From: an uncultured Cellvibrionales bacterium
GTDB lineage: Bacteria > Pseudomonadota > Gammaproteobacteria > Pseudomonadales > Dasaniaceae
Length of the DNA: 48,338 nt
Direction of reading: 5' to 3'
Assembly (NCBI GenBank): GCA_913019905.1
Contig: CAJVZD010000033.1
Span: 1-48,338, forward strand
Part shown: piece by piece, positions 35,631 through 44,911 of the stretch
Position numbering within the stretch: the first letter of the stretch is position 1
Layout of the letters: each line of letters begins with the position of its first letter
Notes under the pieces: model-generated
What the model was told of the DNA's origin: nothing
The model's input: only the letters and a program-made list of their open reading frames with translations
Databases searched by the model: none
Translations under genes and position numbers: made by a program

Positions 35631-36419
35631 ATGAATCCTGCAACTTATAACACACTGATTTACACCGCATCTGAAGGTATAGCGGAAATTCGTCTTAATC
35701 GTCCGCCGCTAAATTTGATCGACAAAGACTCAACGTTTGAGTACCACCATGCGCTTCAAACGGCCGATGCAGACCCCGACGTAAAAGTTATTGTTCTCTG
35801 TGGCAATGGTAAAGGTTTGTCGGCGGGCGTAGACCTGAAGTTTCTTGAGTCTTTTTCGACTGCCGATATGGAAAAATTCCTGCGCCTGTTTTATGTCGAT
35901 ACGGTCAAAATAGTTCGAGGTTTAAGTAAACCCATTATTGCGGCTGTCCATGGCTATGCGCGAGAAGGTGCCTGTACACTGGCTTTTCTTTGTGACATGG
36001 TGATTGCTGCCGATGATGCGGACTTTGCCTATCCCGGTGTACCCAATCTCGCGGGTCCTCCCGGCATGCACGTGTGGTTTTTGCAAAAGCTCATTGGCCG
36101 TATGAAGGCTGCCGAACTCATACTGACCGGCAAGGCTATTTCTGCCACTGAGGCAGAGAGACTCGGCATGATCACTCGGTGTGTTCCCCGCCAGAGCCTT
36201 GATGATGAAACCCGCCAATTGGCTCGCCGACTTGCCGAGATGTCTCCGCTAGCACTGCAACGAAGTAGGGACCTGATGTATGAAATGGAGAATATGCACT
36301 TTGATGACGTTCCGGAAGCTGCATTGAAAGCGCTATCGGCAACATTCGACAGCGACGACAGCAAGGAAGCACGCAAGGCATTTATAGAAAAACGAAAGCC
36401 GGTGTGGACAGGCCAATAA
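35631..36419 (+). CDS. Enoyl-CoA hydratase/isomerase (crotonase) family protein
   Basis: CoA-thioester enzyme of the crotonase fold, 262 residues. The oxyanion-hole segments are GNGKGLSAGVDLKFL and AAVHGYAREGACTLAFLCDM, and the C-terminal helices have the usual LTGKAISATEAERLGMI. The two Glu residues used by enoyl-CoA hydratase are not at their places: the GGGCEIA-like stretch reads EGACTLA and the GxPE stretch reads GVPNLAGPPG. So a hydratase assignment would be unsafe; isomerase, hydrolase or another crotonase chemistry is possible. It follows the deacetylase gene and faces the convergent acyl-CoA ligase gene. Confidence 0.92.
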   Translation: MNPATYNTLIYTASEGIAEIRLNRPPLNLIDKDSTFEYHHALQTADADPDVKVIVLCGNGKGLSAGVDLKFLESFSTADMEKFLRLFYVDTVKIVRGLSKPIIAAVHGYAREGACTLAFLCDMVIAADDADFAYPGVPNLAGPPGMHVWFLQKLIGRMKAAELILTGKAISATEAERLGMITRCVPRQSLDDETRQLARRLAEMSPLALQRSRDLMYEMENMHFDDVPEAALKALSATFDSDDSKEARKAFIEKRKPVWTGQ

Positions 36420-36676
36420 AAAAATAGGGCAATAAAAAATGTCTGTTTTCGACTAGGTGTATTAGTTCTGACTTACAACGGATCCATCAATCATCAATAG
36501 CTCTAACGCTTACACCGCCCTCTCGCAAAGTAGTTCGGATGCCGGCTGTAAGTCCGCAACCCGGCATTGCCGTCTCTATTTCTCTTTATGTTTCTAAATA
36601 AGGTGAGTTGTTGAGTGTAGGCCAGCGATTTCCAGCTGACCCACCGATTCCGCGTGTGAAACCTGTGAAGGGCGGC

Positions 36677-38326
36677 TCAATGCCAATGAACGAGAATAGC
36701 ACGCTGCTCCGCTGACTCGCGCGCAAGAGACTCAGCCTTTTCTCCATACCGTTCCTCAACCTTCTCCCGGCGAATTTTTAATGTTGGCGTTAGAATTTCG
36801 TTCTCAATTGACCAAGGTTCAATATCAATAATTACAGCACCGATCCGTGCGTGTTTTTCAACACCGTTATTAATTTCCTCGATGGTTTCCAGTATCGCCG
36901 TTTCAACCATTGAGGACGCATGAGTCTGAGCTTCGGCGGATAAAACAGTCACTATCACCGTTTTTGAATAGCCCCGTCCCAGCAAACATTGCTGCTCTGC
37001 GTGCGGATTGATCGCAAATTCTCCCTCGATGGGTGGTGGTGCAACAAACTTGCCCTGAATCGTTTTGAAGTAATCTTTCACTCGGCCCGTAATGTACAAA
37101 AAACCATCCTCATCGACACGCACTTTGTCACCGGTATGTAACCACCCGTCCTGGACAAGTTCAGCTGTTTTCTCTGGCATTTTGTAGTAACCGGGCGTAC
37201 AACCGTCGGCTTTGATAATCAGCTCACCCTCATCAGTGATTCGGTATTCAACCCCATCAGCTGGCTTGCCTATAGAGCCAATTCTGCGGTGCTCGTCTGT
37301 ACTCACAATGATCCCCATTGCTTCTGTTTGGCCAAATCCTTCCATCAACTTAAGGCCTGCTTCTTCATACCACTGAATCAGCGCCGGCGGGGTTGGTGCC
37401 GCGGCAGTGAGGCAATACACCACGTCCGACAAACCCAGCGAGTCAACAATCATTTTACCAATGCCCTCTTTATCTTTCGCCATCGCTGCATCTAGTGCTT
37501 CCCTGCCGCCAAACTTCGCAATAATTCCTTGTTGAAACTGCTCCCAGACGCGTGGCGCACCAAAAAAGATGTGCGGCTTGGTTCGTTGCATGTCGGTTAC
37601 TAACGTCGCTGGCGACTGATTAAAGGACACCTCGCCACAACGAACAATTGAAGAAAACTCTACGATTTGTCGTTCGGCTATATGTGAAAGCGGCAGATAA
37701 GAGAAGTAACGTGGTATACCATCTACCCCAAATATATCGTCGGCACGCCGGATAGGAATGATATTGCTGTCGTGGGTTTGCATGACACCTTTCGGTACGC
37801 CCGTTGTACCCGATGTAAACACCAGAGAGATTAAGTCGTCGGGCTTGCATCGATAATTTGGAGCACGCCCTGATCCAGCGCTCAATAGCTCTTCCCACTT
37901 TTCGTGTGGCTGGTCGATCTCAGTACCGGGTAAGGTAATTACGGTTACTCCGTCAGGCAATACCTTGCTGACCGCATCCCAATTGCTCGTTTGCCCGACA
38001 AAAATTGCTTTAGTCTCAGTAAAGTCAAGAATGTATTTAGCCGTTGACCCTGGCAAGGTAGTAAACATACTCACGGTGACGTTACCGGATGTGATCACTG
38101 CTAAGTCAGCCAAACACCAATGCGCGCAATTTTCAGACAATATCGCAATATTGGCATTCTGCCCAAAACGTTCCTCTAGTATTGCCGCGACGGCATTTAT
38201 GCGTTGCGATGCGTCTTTCCATGTGTAGTCGGTTGAACCTTCTTCATTCAAGTCGCGCAGCCACACTTGATCAGGAGATTCCTCAGCCCAGTGATTAACA
38301 AAAGCAGGTAAAGTATCCAAAGCCAT
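36677..38326 (-). CDS. AMP-dependent long-chain acyl-CoA ligase
   Basis: Adenylate-forming enzyme of 549 residues that couples a carboxylic acid to CoA through an acyl-AMP. Motifs: the P-loop TSGTTGVPKG at residues 171-180, LSHIAERQI, MEGFGQTEAMG, LHTGDKVRVDEDGFLYITGR, and the catalytic-lysine segment FKTIQGKFVAPPPIE. The shape matches bacterial long-chain or very-long-chain FadD-like proteins with a short C-terminal domain. The substrate could be a fatty acid or terpenoid side chain; the nearby crotonase and P450 agree with either. The ATG follows GGAA by about 6 nt. It is convergent to the crotonase gene. Confidence 0.94.
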   Translation of the reverse strand: MALDTLPAFVNHWAEESPDQVWLRDLNEEGSTDYTWKDASQRINAVAAILEERFGQNANIAILSENCAHWCLADLAVITSGNVTVSMFTTLPGSTAKYILDFTETKAIFVGQTSNWDAVSKVLPDGVTVITLPGTEIDQPHEKWEELLSAGSGRAPNYRCKPDDLISLVFTSGTTGVPKGVMQTHDSNIIPIRRADDIFGVDGIPRYFSYLPLSHIAERQIVEFSSIVRCGEVSFNQSPATLVTDMQRTKPHIFFGAPRVWEQFQQGIIAKFGGREALDAAMAKDKEGIGKMIVDSLGLSDVVYCLTAAAPTPPALIQWYEEAGLKLMEGFGQTEAMGIIVSTDEHRRIGSIGKPADGVEYRITDEGELIIKADGCTPGYYKMPEKTAELVQDGWLHTGDKVRVDEDGFLYITGRVKDYFKTIQGKFVAPPPIEGEFAINPHAEQQCLLGRGYSKTVIVTVLSAEAQTHASSMVETAILETIEEINNGVEKHARIGAVIIDIEPWSIENEILTPTLKIRREKVEERYGEKAESLARESAEQRAILVHWH

Positions 38327-38706
38327 AAGTCATTCCAGTGTCAGTTATTAGTGATTATTTGATAACGATTAATAGCATAGCTACGATAACGCCATGAGGT
38401 AATAAAGTGAACTATTTTTGGTGGAGAGAACGACACTTATCGGCAGCAGACATAAAATTGCCCAGAATCCATCGAAGCGGATTGCTCATTATGTGCCACC
38501 AATTTCCAATACTTCGATTGATGCCTAAAGGAAGAGATGACCCATAGGAGGCGCCTGCCAGTTTTCTATCGAGTTTGATCCCATTGATCCTGACGAACAA
38601 AAATCTCAGATGGAGTGTATCTAACCAGACCGAACCCCGGGTTGAATAATATGCCGGGGTTGGCTGTTGAGCGCCCAAAGGAAGGACGATTTTTGGAACA
38701 TGTGAT
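38327..38706. other. Intergenic region, no gene called
   Basis: About 380 bases. A minus-strand open frame (38412-38678, 88 codons) has Arg/Trp-rich sequence without a family or ribosome site and is not called. The region should hold the promoter of the acyl-CoA ligase gene. Confidence 0.4.
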
Positions 38707-39462
38707 CTACTCAGCCTGGGGGCCTTCTACTACTTGCTGGCCGGACCAGTGACCTGCTGTGCAATCCATTATAGCATTCCAATGACGATTCAGCGCTTGC
38801 CCACCTTCTGAGGTCGAGAGGCTATCGTCTCTCGTGCCCCAGTCTGTTGCATTGTTGTGTACACCGAAGAAACGCACGTCTGGAGAGTTTGATGATGGTG
38901 TCATGGCGTTTTGCTGAAAGAATCTAAATGACTTATGGGTTCCAGCCGCATCCAGATAATCTTTGGTGTGCGCTTTGAGGTCGCCGAGCGAATCGGGGCC
39001 TGCACCATGCCGATAATCGCAGGCATAGCTATCAATATAAGTAGATGGGCCTTTAAATGCTTCGCCGCCGGTGTAAATCTCTTCCTGCTTCAACAGGAAG
39101 GAATTGCAATCTAACACGTCGTAGAATTTTTGGACTGCGCTGGCCATGCTTGACGAGGCCTGCATGGCATCCGTTAATGCGCCATACTGGGCAGCATTCT
39201 CGTAGAAGTTGAACCAGAGTAAATCTGCGTCTGATCCGCCTTTAAGTTTTGACCATAGGAAAGAAGGCGCTAGGGTAATCCCGGCTTTCTTAGCCTGTTT
39301 TACATAGTTGTCTCTGGCTTTTAGGACATCGTCCACATCGGAATTGCCTTTGTAAGTGCAGGCAAACACTTCCCCTTGATAGGCTTGTGCTGTCGAGGCA
39401 AAGAAGCTGGCGAACAAGATGATCGAGCCCAGAGAGGCTTTCAAGATTTTAGAGTTTTTCAT
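38707..39462 (-). CDS. Secreted protein with two duplicated domains, unknown function
   Basis: The 251-residue protein has a signal peptide (LGSIILFASFFASTAQA). The mature part consists of two related halves of about 95-100 residues: EVFACTYKGNSDVDDVLKAR ... QKFYDVLDCNS (31-121) and DSYACDYRHGAGPDSLGDLK ... NRHWNAIMDCTAG (144-237). Each begins with AC.Y and ends with a DC, with the Cys spaced 84 and 86 residues (C35/C119, C148/C234), suggesting one disulfide per half. The halves also share DAD/SPD followed by an aromatic strand and an ENA/NNA turn. The fold could be a dimeric alpha+beta barrel, but that is a guess. GAGGA lies 6 nt before the ATG. Confidence 0.8.
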   Translation of the reverse strand: MKNSKILKASLGSIILFASFFASTAQAYQGEVFACTYKGNSDVDDVLKARDNYVKQAKKAGITLAPSFLWSKLKGGSDADLLWFNFYENAAQYGALTDAMQASSSMASAVQKFYDVLDCNSFLLKQEEIYTGGEAFKGPSTYIDSYACDYRHGAGPDSLGDLKAHTKDYLDAAGTHKSFRFFQQNAMTPSSNSPDVRFFGVHNNATDWGTRDDSLSTSEGGQALNRHWNAIMDCTAGHWSGQQVVEGPQAE

Positions 39463-40279
39463 TTTTATTCCTCAATTTAGTCTGTTTACTGATGGAAGAA
39501 AATTGGAGTTTTTGTAAGCGAGACAAGAACATTAGTTATCCCGAGCGACTGCGCCCAAACCGAACCACAGGGACAATGTGACTGCAAACAAGTTGCGGGT
39601 AAAATTCGATGATACTTTTATGATGATGACTTCCTATTTTTATGCTTTTTAAATAGAGAGTTTCTAGTATTACCCACTATACGGATATTAGTTCGGCCGT
39701 CAGTTTACACAAGAAGAGAATGGTCTGAATTCGGGCTCAATTACCCTGGATGTACACAACAGTAATAGTGTAGCTTGCTTCGCTAGCACTCGATCCCGCT
39801 ACTTATCCTGCGTAAATCGTCAATGAGCAGTGACTGACATCTTCTCATGTAACCCCACTAAGCTACGGTGACGGTGTTTCGTCTGGTAAAATCAAACGCA
39901 TTCTATCGAGTACTAATCTACGCCCTCAGGGTTCTTTTGGGGCAAGAGAGCGCTAAAGCAGTAATGTCGACCAGAGCTCACTATCCACACGTAAGCAGAC
40001 AAACAAAGGCTTGGAAATTACCGAGGACTACTGCGCCAAATGTACCAGAAGTAGACCATAAAGGAGCGAGAGCGAGAGCGAGAAATATTGACTTAGGCAA
40101 GAAGCTACTCCTTAGCGAATATAGTAGAATAGTCATTCTTCTGGGGGACCTGCCTCTGGCTCATATAGTCGGGTTAGAACGGAGTGGTCAAATACTGAAT
40201 GCGCGCCTAAAAATTCTTAGTCGCACTCAGTCTGTATTGACAAGGACGTAGCAGCAATTATATTATCTACAGATCTAAT
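39463..40279. other. Long intergenic region with one doubtful ORF
   Basis: Over 800 bases. A plus-strand frame at 39868-40251 (127 codons, GTG start) contains a GAGCGA tandem repeat (40072-40087, giving GARARAR) and no recognisable domain or ribosome site, so it is left uncalled. I looked for a zinc-responsive Zur-type palindrome before the next two genes and found none convincing. Confidence 0.4.
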
Positions 40280-40300
40280 TTGAGTTATAAACCTATCCCC

Positions 40301-40576
40301 GTGAAATCCTTGTTTCCCAAACTGCTATTGCTCTTTGTTTTTCTGACAGGGCAGTGGGCTTACGCTGAGCACGATGCTGCGAGTATGGGCAGCAACCATA
40401 ATCACTCGATGAGTTGCTCTGTTTGCCTCACCGAAAGTCAGGGTGCTGGCTTTTCATCTCCACAGAATTTCTTTTTCGACTATTGTCAAACAATCCCTCC
40501 AGTCAATACAGCGCCGAACATTCTTTCTGCTGTTTTTCCCCGTAATTATAGTATTCGTGCACCTCCAGTTAACTAA
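40301..40576 (+). CDS. DUF2946-like small exported protein
   Basis: The 91-residue protein starts with a signal peptide (MKSLFPKLLLLFVFLTGQWA) and carries HNHSMSCSVCLTES, the Cys-x-x-Cys-Leu mark of DUF2946 proteins, which are commonly next to metal-related TonB receptors. The GTG at 40301 gives the clean signal peptide; a TTG at 40280 adds seven residues. Neither has a good ribosome site. The His-rich and CVC motifs suggest metal binding. It is 81 bases ahead of the ZnuD-like receptor on the same strand and is probably cotranscribed. Confidence 0.75.
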   Translation: MKSLFPKLLLLFVFLTGQWAYAEHDAASMGSNHNHSMSCSVCLTESQGAGFSSPQNFFFDYCQTIPPVNTAPNILSAVFPRNYSIRAPPVN

Positions 40577-40657
40577 GCAGTAAATTATTACAGGTTAAAT
40601 GGTAGTGGGCGTTGCCCATTGCTTGTCTGTCTATTGCATTAATTGGAAGATCACAGT

Positions 40658-42703
40658 ATGACTTTATTTTATCGAGCTAACGTTGCTGCGTTGGCCATAT
40701 TTTTTAACTTGCCTGCCGTTGCACAGCAGCAAACCCCTGTACCGAAAAAAGAAATTGAACATGTCTTGGTGACGGTACCTATGCATCGGATTTCTGCTGA
40801 AACTGCCTTGCCCGTTACCTTGCTGACGGGAGATGAACTTCGCAATAGTCTGGCTTCGACTCTTGGCGAAACATTGGCATCCAGCCCTGGGCTGGCGAGC
40901 GCCAGCTTTGGCCCATCGGTAGGGCAGCCTGTTATTCGCGGTCAGCAAGGGGCAAGGGTGACTGTATTGCAAAATTCTACCGGTAGTGCCGATGCCTCTA
41001 ATATCAGTGCAGATCACTCGGTAAGTGTTGAACCTATATTAGCTGAATCAATTGAGGTGCTTAGAGGCCCGTCCACCTTGCTTTACGGTGGCGGTGCCAT
41101 TGGTGGGGTGGTCAACGTAATTGATAATCGTGTGCCCGTTGCCGTGCCTGAAAAACTGACCGGCGGGCTTGAACTGCGCCATGGGTCCGTCAATGATGAA
41201 ATGACGGCGGTTGTTAAGGTGAGTGGCGGTATGGGCAACACGGCTTTTCATTTCGACGCTCTAGATCGTCAAAGCAACAATCTTGAGATACCGGGTCGAG
41301 CCGCTCATGAAGCGGAGGAAACAACCGATGGCTATATTGCTAACACCGATAGTGAAACTCGCGCCTATACTTTTGGGGTTAGCCGAATTTTTGATCGCGG
41401 TTTTATTGGTCTTGCGATCAATCGCCTCGATAACGAGTACGGTATTCCCTCTGGAGCTCATGAACACCATGATCATGAGGAGGCCGAAGAAGAAGACGAC
41501 GAGGAAGAAACTGTTCGCCTCGATGTAGAGCGGACGCGTTATGACATTCGTGCGGACATCCATGATGTGCTTCCCTTTGTCGAGCAGTTGCGTTGGTTTG
41601 CTACCTACAGCGATTATGAGCACAAGGAGCTAGAAGGTACAGAGGTGGGTACTGAGTGGACTAATAAAAGCTGGGAAAATCGGTTTGAGTTAGTGCATGC
41701 TCCGATAGGTGACTGGCATGGAGTTATAGGTTTGCAATTAAAGGAATCGGAGGTTTCAGCTGTGGGGTATGAAAGCTTTATTCCCAAGACAAAAATCAGC
41801 AATTCCGGCCTCTTTGTTGTCGAGGATTTTCACAGTGGAAATTGGACTTATGAATTTGGTGCTCGAATTGATAGGGATGAGCTAAAACCCGATTCAACCA
41901 GTCGTGACGAATCATTTACTAATCTTAGTTTATCGGCATCGACCTTATGGAAAATTGATGAGTCGTGGAGCCTTGGTGTAGCGCTGTCTCAATCTGAACG
42001 GGCCCCGGTAATTGAAGAGCTATATTCTAATGAAGGTAACAATATTGGCGGCTATGTAGAGCATGTTGCCACCTCGGCCATTGAAATTGGAAATAGTGAT
42101 CTCGATAGCGAGCAGGCTAATAATATTGACTTGACGCTGAATTATAAATCGGATCACGTTGATGGCTATCTCACCTTGTTCTTTAATGATTTTAGCGATT
42201 ATATCTATCTGGATAATACCGGTTTGGAGCAGGATGAAACGACTATTTTGCAATACAGGCAGGAAGACGCCGAGTTTAATGGGGTTGAGTTTGAAGCGAC
42301 TTTTACTATCGCTTCCATATTGGGTGGCGATATCGAGCTAACGGTTTTTGGCGACAGAATAGAAGGCGATCTGAAGACGGCTGGGGATGTACCTCGTATG
42401 CCGCCCACTCGTTTGGGCAGTCGCATCGAGTTTACTCGAGGTGGTTTGTCCACTTATTTATCGGTTGTTGATGCGGCTGATCAGGATGACTCGGGGGAAA
42501 ACGAAGAAGAAACTGAAGGTTATACCCGCTGGGATGCAGGCGTTAACTACCGTGTCGACATAAATACTGACCAGGAAGCTCTGGGATTTATTCGGTTGAA
42601 GAATATCTCTGACGAAGAAATTCGCAACTCAAGCTCTTTTCTACGGGAGATTGCTCCTGAGGCAGGGCGTTCTATTGAGGTTGGAGTGCGGTATAGTTTT
42701 TAG
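40658..42703 (+). CDS. ZnuD-like TonB-dependent zinc receptor
   Basis: Outer-membrane receptor of 681 residues. After the signal peptide (ANVAALAIFFNLPAVAQQ) come a TonB-box-like IEHVLVTVPM, the plug (LPVTLLTGDELR, RGQQGARVTVLQN, ESIEVLRGPSTLLYGGGAIG) and a barrel ending VRYSF. An extracellular loop near residues 264-285 is packed with His and acids (GAHEHHDHEEAEEEDDEEE), the feature used by ZnuD-type receptors to collect zinc; ADHSVSVEP in the plug is also typical. Zinc as substrate is a family inference. GGAAG precedes the ATG by about 9 nt. A clear terminator follows. Expression under Zur would be expected, but I found no site. Confidence 0.92.
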   Translation: MTLFYRANVAALAIFFNLPAVAQQQTPVPKKEIEHVLVTVPMHRISAETALPVTLLTGDELRNSLASTLGETLASSPGLASASFGPSVGQPVIRGQQGARVTVLQNSTGSADASNISADHSVSVEPILAESIEVLRGPSTLLYGGGAIGGVVNVIDNRVPVAVPEKLTGGLELRHGSVNDEMTAVVKVSGGMGNTAFHFDALDRQSNNLEIPGRAAHEAEETTDGYIANTDSETRAYTFGVSRIFDRGFIGLAINRLDNEYGIPSGAHEHHDHEEAEEEDDEEETVRLDVERTRYDIRADIHDVLPFVEQLRWFATYSDYEHKELEGTEVGTEWTNKSWENRFELVHAPIGDWHGVIGLQLKESEVSAVGYESFIPKTKISNSGLFVVEDFHSGNWTYEFGARIDRDELKPDSTSRDESFTNLSLSASTLWKIDESWSLGVALSQSERAPVIEELYSNEGNNIGGYVEHVATSAIEIGNSDLDSEQANNIDLTLNYKSDHVDGYLTLFFNDFSDYIYLDNTGLEQDETTILQYRQEDAEFNGVEFEATFTIASILGGDIELTVFGDRIEGDLKTAGDVPRMPPTRLGSRIEFTRGGLSTYLSVVDAADQDDSGENEEETEGYTRWDAGVNYRVDINTDQEALGFIRLKNISDEEIRNSSSFLREIAPEAGRSIEVGVRYSF

Positions 42704-42738
42704 TTATTTTGAAAGTCGTCATTCAGGCTCGCACACAA

Positions 42739-42765
42739 CCCTCCGGGATAATGTATTCCGGGGGG
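42739..42765 (+). terminator. Rho-independent terminator after the ZnuD-like gene
   Basis: CCCTCCGGGATA (42739-42750) pairs with TATTCCGGGGGG (42754-42765) over 12 bp, including two G-T wobbles, around the loop ATG. The following ATTTTCTT gives the U-rich tail. It lies 35 bases beyond the receptor stop. Confidence 0.8.
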
Positions 42766-42774
42766 GATTTTCTT

Positions 42775-43155
42775 GGTGAATTGTAATAGGGACAACAACC
42801 GTTTTGCGTCCAATCTATTGCAAGGAAGCTACGTTTGGCGTTCGGGCTGAGAGTCTGATTATCTGCCGAAAGAACTCGGAGGGTTACAGATATGATGGTT
42901 CTTCTCCCGGTAACCGCCAGTTAAGGGTCAAAAGCGAGCGAAAGGGTAAGCTTCAGATTTTGGTCCGCTTAACTCTCAACTAGAGACTCAAAAAATTCCC
43001 ATGTGATATTTGTTTTATTCAATGTGTTTTTCATCGCATATTATTGCCAATTTTGAGTTCTGTAGTAAAAGTCAGAAAATTTTTGATCATGCAAACTTAC
43101 AGATTAACAAAGTCATTGAACTCAAATCAAAACACTCTGTAGAAATCTGAATCCA
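42775..43155. other. Intergenic region between convergent genes, nothing seen
   Basis: About 380 bases with several T/A-rich stretches and no open frame of interest. No terminator could be assigned to the FG-GAP gene that ends at 43156. Confidence 0.45.
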
Positions 43156-44670
43156 CTATTGAAGCAGCATAGTAGCAACACCTTGCAACCACTTTGGCGG
43201 CGGGGGGAGTTGTTGGCTATCCACTTTTCGCGCAGGGGTAAATGAAGGTGCGGGGGCAGAACTTCGGACTTGTTCTATCCAGACCACCCCGTCAAAGAGA
43301 TCGCTATTGCCCCGAGTCCCGACAAAATCCATATGTCCATCTCCATTGACATCCCAAGGAATGAAGGCATCAAACATCCCTCGAGACCGACGAGAAATGT
43401 CATGCCGGATCCAGGGTTGATCCGTTGTGGGTTGTTCAAACCAGACGATGCCTCCCGCACGGTGAAACAGGCTAGGGTCTCGAACATCACGGTCGCGCGG
43501 TTCTTGGCTGTAGCCACCGGTCAACAAGTCCAGTTGGCCATCACCGTTTATATCTTCCAAGGTCAGAGCTGTTGGGGAATCAGGGAACAGGGCCGCTAAG
43601 GGGTGAACCTGCCAACTTTTGTCCAAATCATCGGGCTGTTCCAGCCAGACAATGCTCCAGGGTGTTTCAAACGTCACAATATCTAATCGTCCATCCAAGT
43701 TTAAATCGCCATAGGCCATCACCATGCCACTAAACTTTTTTGGTAAGATCGGCTTTCGCGGTACGTTACGTCCGTTAGGGACGATAGGCCGTTCCGTGAA
43801 CTCCATGCGCCCAGCACCATCATTTTCGAAAACTACCATCCGGGCCTCTCCCCGCGTACCCGCTACGATGTCCGTATCACCGTCCCGGTCAATGTCCACC
43901 GGACGGGAATTCACCGGAACGATAAAGCGGCCAAGCTCATGCTCTTTCCAGCCTTCAGCTTCTAACGGATCATCTGGAATCTTGAACCAGGATACCGCGG
44001 TTTTATTATCGCCCATGGGGCCTTGACCCGCATACATTTTTATACCTTTGTTTGTGGCGATCATTTCCAGGTCACCATCATTATCCAGGTCAGCGGTGTA
44101 GACTTTAATCCATGAGCCCCGTCCTTTGGTGCTTTCCGGGACGGTTGATTTCCAAGCATCAGAGCGGCGGACTTGTCGGCCTGGATTCTGATAATAAAGG
44201 ATGGTGCCGTCTTCACAGGCAAACAATAGGTCTAGCCAGCCATCGCGGTTAACATCAGCTATATCGACATCTTCCACACCTCCTACCAAAGGCCCGGATG
44301 CCAATGTCATCGACATCCAGCGGTCGGGATCTTTATTGCCAAAGGCTATGCGAATGTGGCCGCTATCCTCATGCACTGAAACCACATCGACATAACCGTC
44401 TTGATCCAAATCGGCCAATTGCAAGCCATCTGCTCCTCGTAATGCCAAACCGCCAGCAAGTTTTTCATCATCAATACGGTGTTCTTTCCAGGAAATATAA
44501 CTACCGTCAGTTGCCCGTGCAGCGCTTAATGCTTGGGAAACCGGAGCTGCCTGCCTATACGCATTATTCGAAAAAACAATCGCAATAGCGATCACAAGAA
44601 CCACACTAGTCAGAGCCACCGAAACGAATTTTACGACTTGTATTTTGTCTGTCTTTTTCTGAACGGCCAC
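43156..44670 (-). CDS. FG-GAP/VCBS beta-propeller protein, membrane-anchored
   Basis: The 504-residue protein has one N-terminal membrane segment (FVSVALTSVVLVIAIAIVFS). It carries seven calcium-loop repeats of the form D-x-[DN]-x-D-G-x-x-D: LADLDQDGYVDVV, IADVNRDGWLDLL, TADLDNDGDLEMI, PVDIDRDGDTDIV, YGDLNLDGRLDIV, LEDINGDGQLDLL and PWDVNGDGHMDFV. Seven repeats suit a seven-bladed propeller like integrin alpha. Each blade is followed by a WFEQP- or YYQNPG-type strand, as in large families of secreted proteins from planctomycetes and marine gammaproteobacteria. Function is probably calcium-dependent binding; ligand unknown. The start is a GTG after AAGGA. No neighbour explains it. Confidence 0.9.
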   Translation of the reverse strand: MAVQKKTDKIQVVKFVSVALTSVVLVIAIAIVFSNNAYRQAAPVSQALSAARATDGSYISWKEHRIDDEKLAGGLALRGADGLQLADLDQDGYVDVVSVHEDSGHIRIAFGNKDPDRWMSMTLASGPLVGGVEDVDIADVNRDGWLDLLFACEDGTILYYQNPGRQVRRSDAWKSTVPESTKGRGSWIKVYTADLDNDGDLEMIATNKGIKMYAGQGPMGDNKTAVSWFKIPDDPLEAEGWKEHELGRFIVPVNSRPVDIDRDGDTDIVAGTRGEARMVVFENDGAGRMEFTERPIVPNGRNVPRKPILPKKFSGMVMAYGDLNLDGRLDIVTFETPWSIVWLEQPDDLDKSWQVHPLAALFPDSPTALTLEDINGDGQLDLLTGGYSQEPRDRDVRDPSLFHRAGGIVWFEQPTTDQPWIRHDISRRSRGMFDAFIPWDVNGDGHMDFVGTRGNSDLFDGVVWIEQVRSSAPAPSFTPARKVDSQQLPPPPKWLQGVATMLLQ

Positions 44671-44911
44671 GAACGCGTTTTCCTTGGAAGTTTCTCTGAA
44701 TGAAATTTAATGGCAGCACTATAGCGTGGCACGCGGACCAACAGCAACGTCATTTACTGAGTGCTAAGCACCATCGCATTTTGAGAAATAACGCATGAAT
44801 ATTTAGTCACAAGGTATGTGCGGCCAGAATATGGCAAGGACACCTTGATGGAGAGCGGTAAAGCTATGGGTTTATCACCGTAACTTAAGGTGTTTAATGT
44901 GTAAAAGATGA

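Noticed and set aside
39868..40251. 127-codon GTG-started ORF with GAGCGA repeats
   Set aside because: No ribosome site or family, and the repeat gives low-complexity sequence.
40200..40660. Zur operator before the DUF2946/ZnuD-like genes
   Set aside because: AT-rich segments such as 40257-40270 are only weakly symmetric and do not resemble the Zur consensus well enough.
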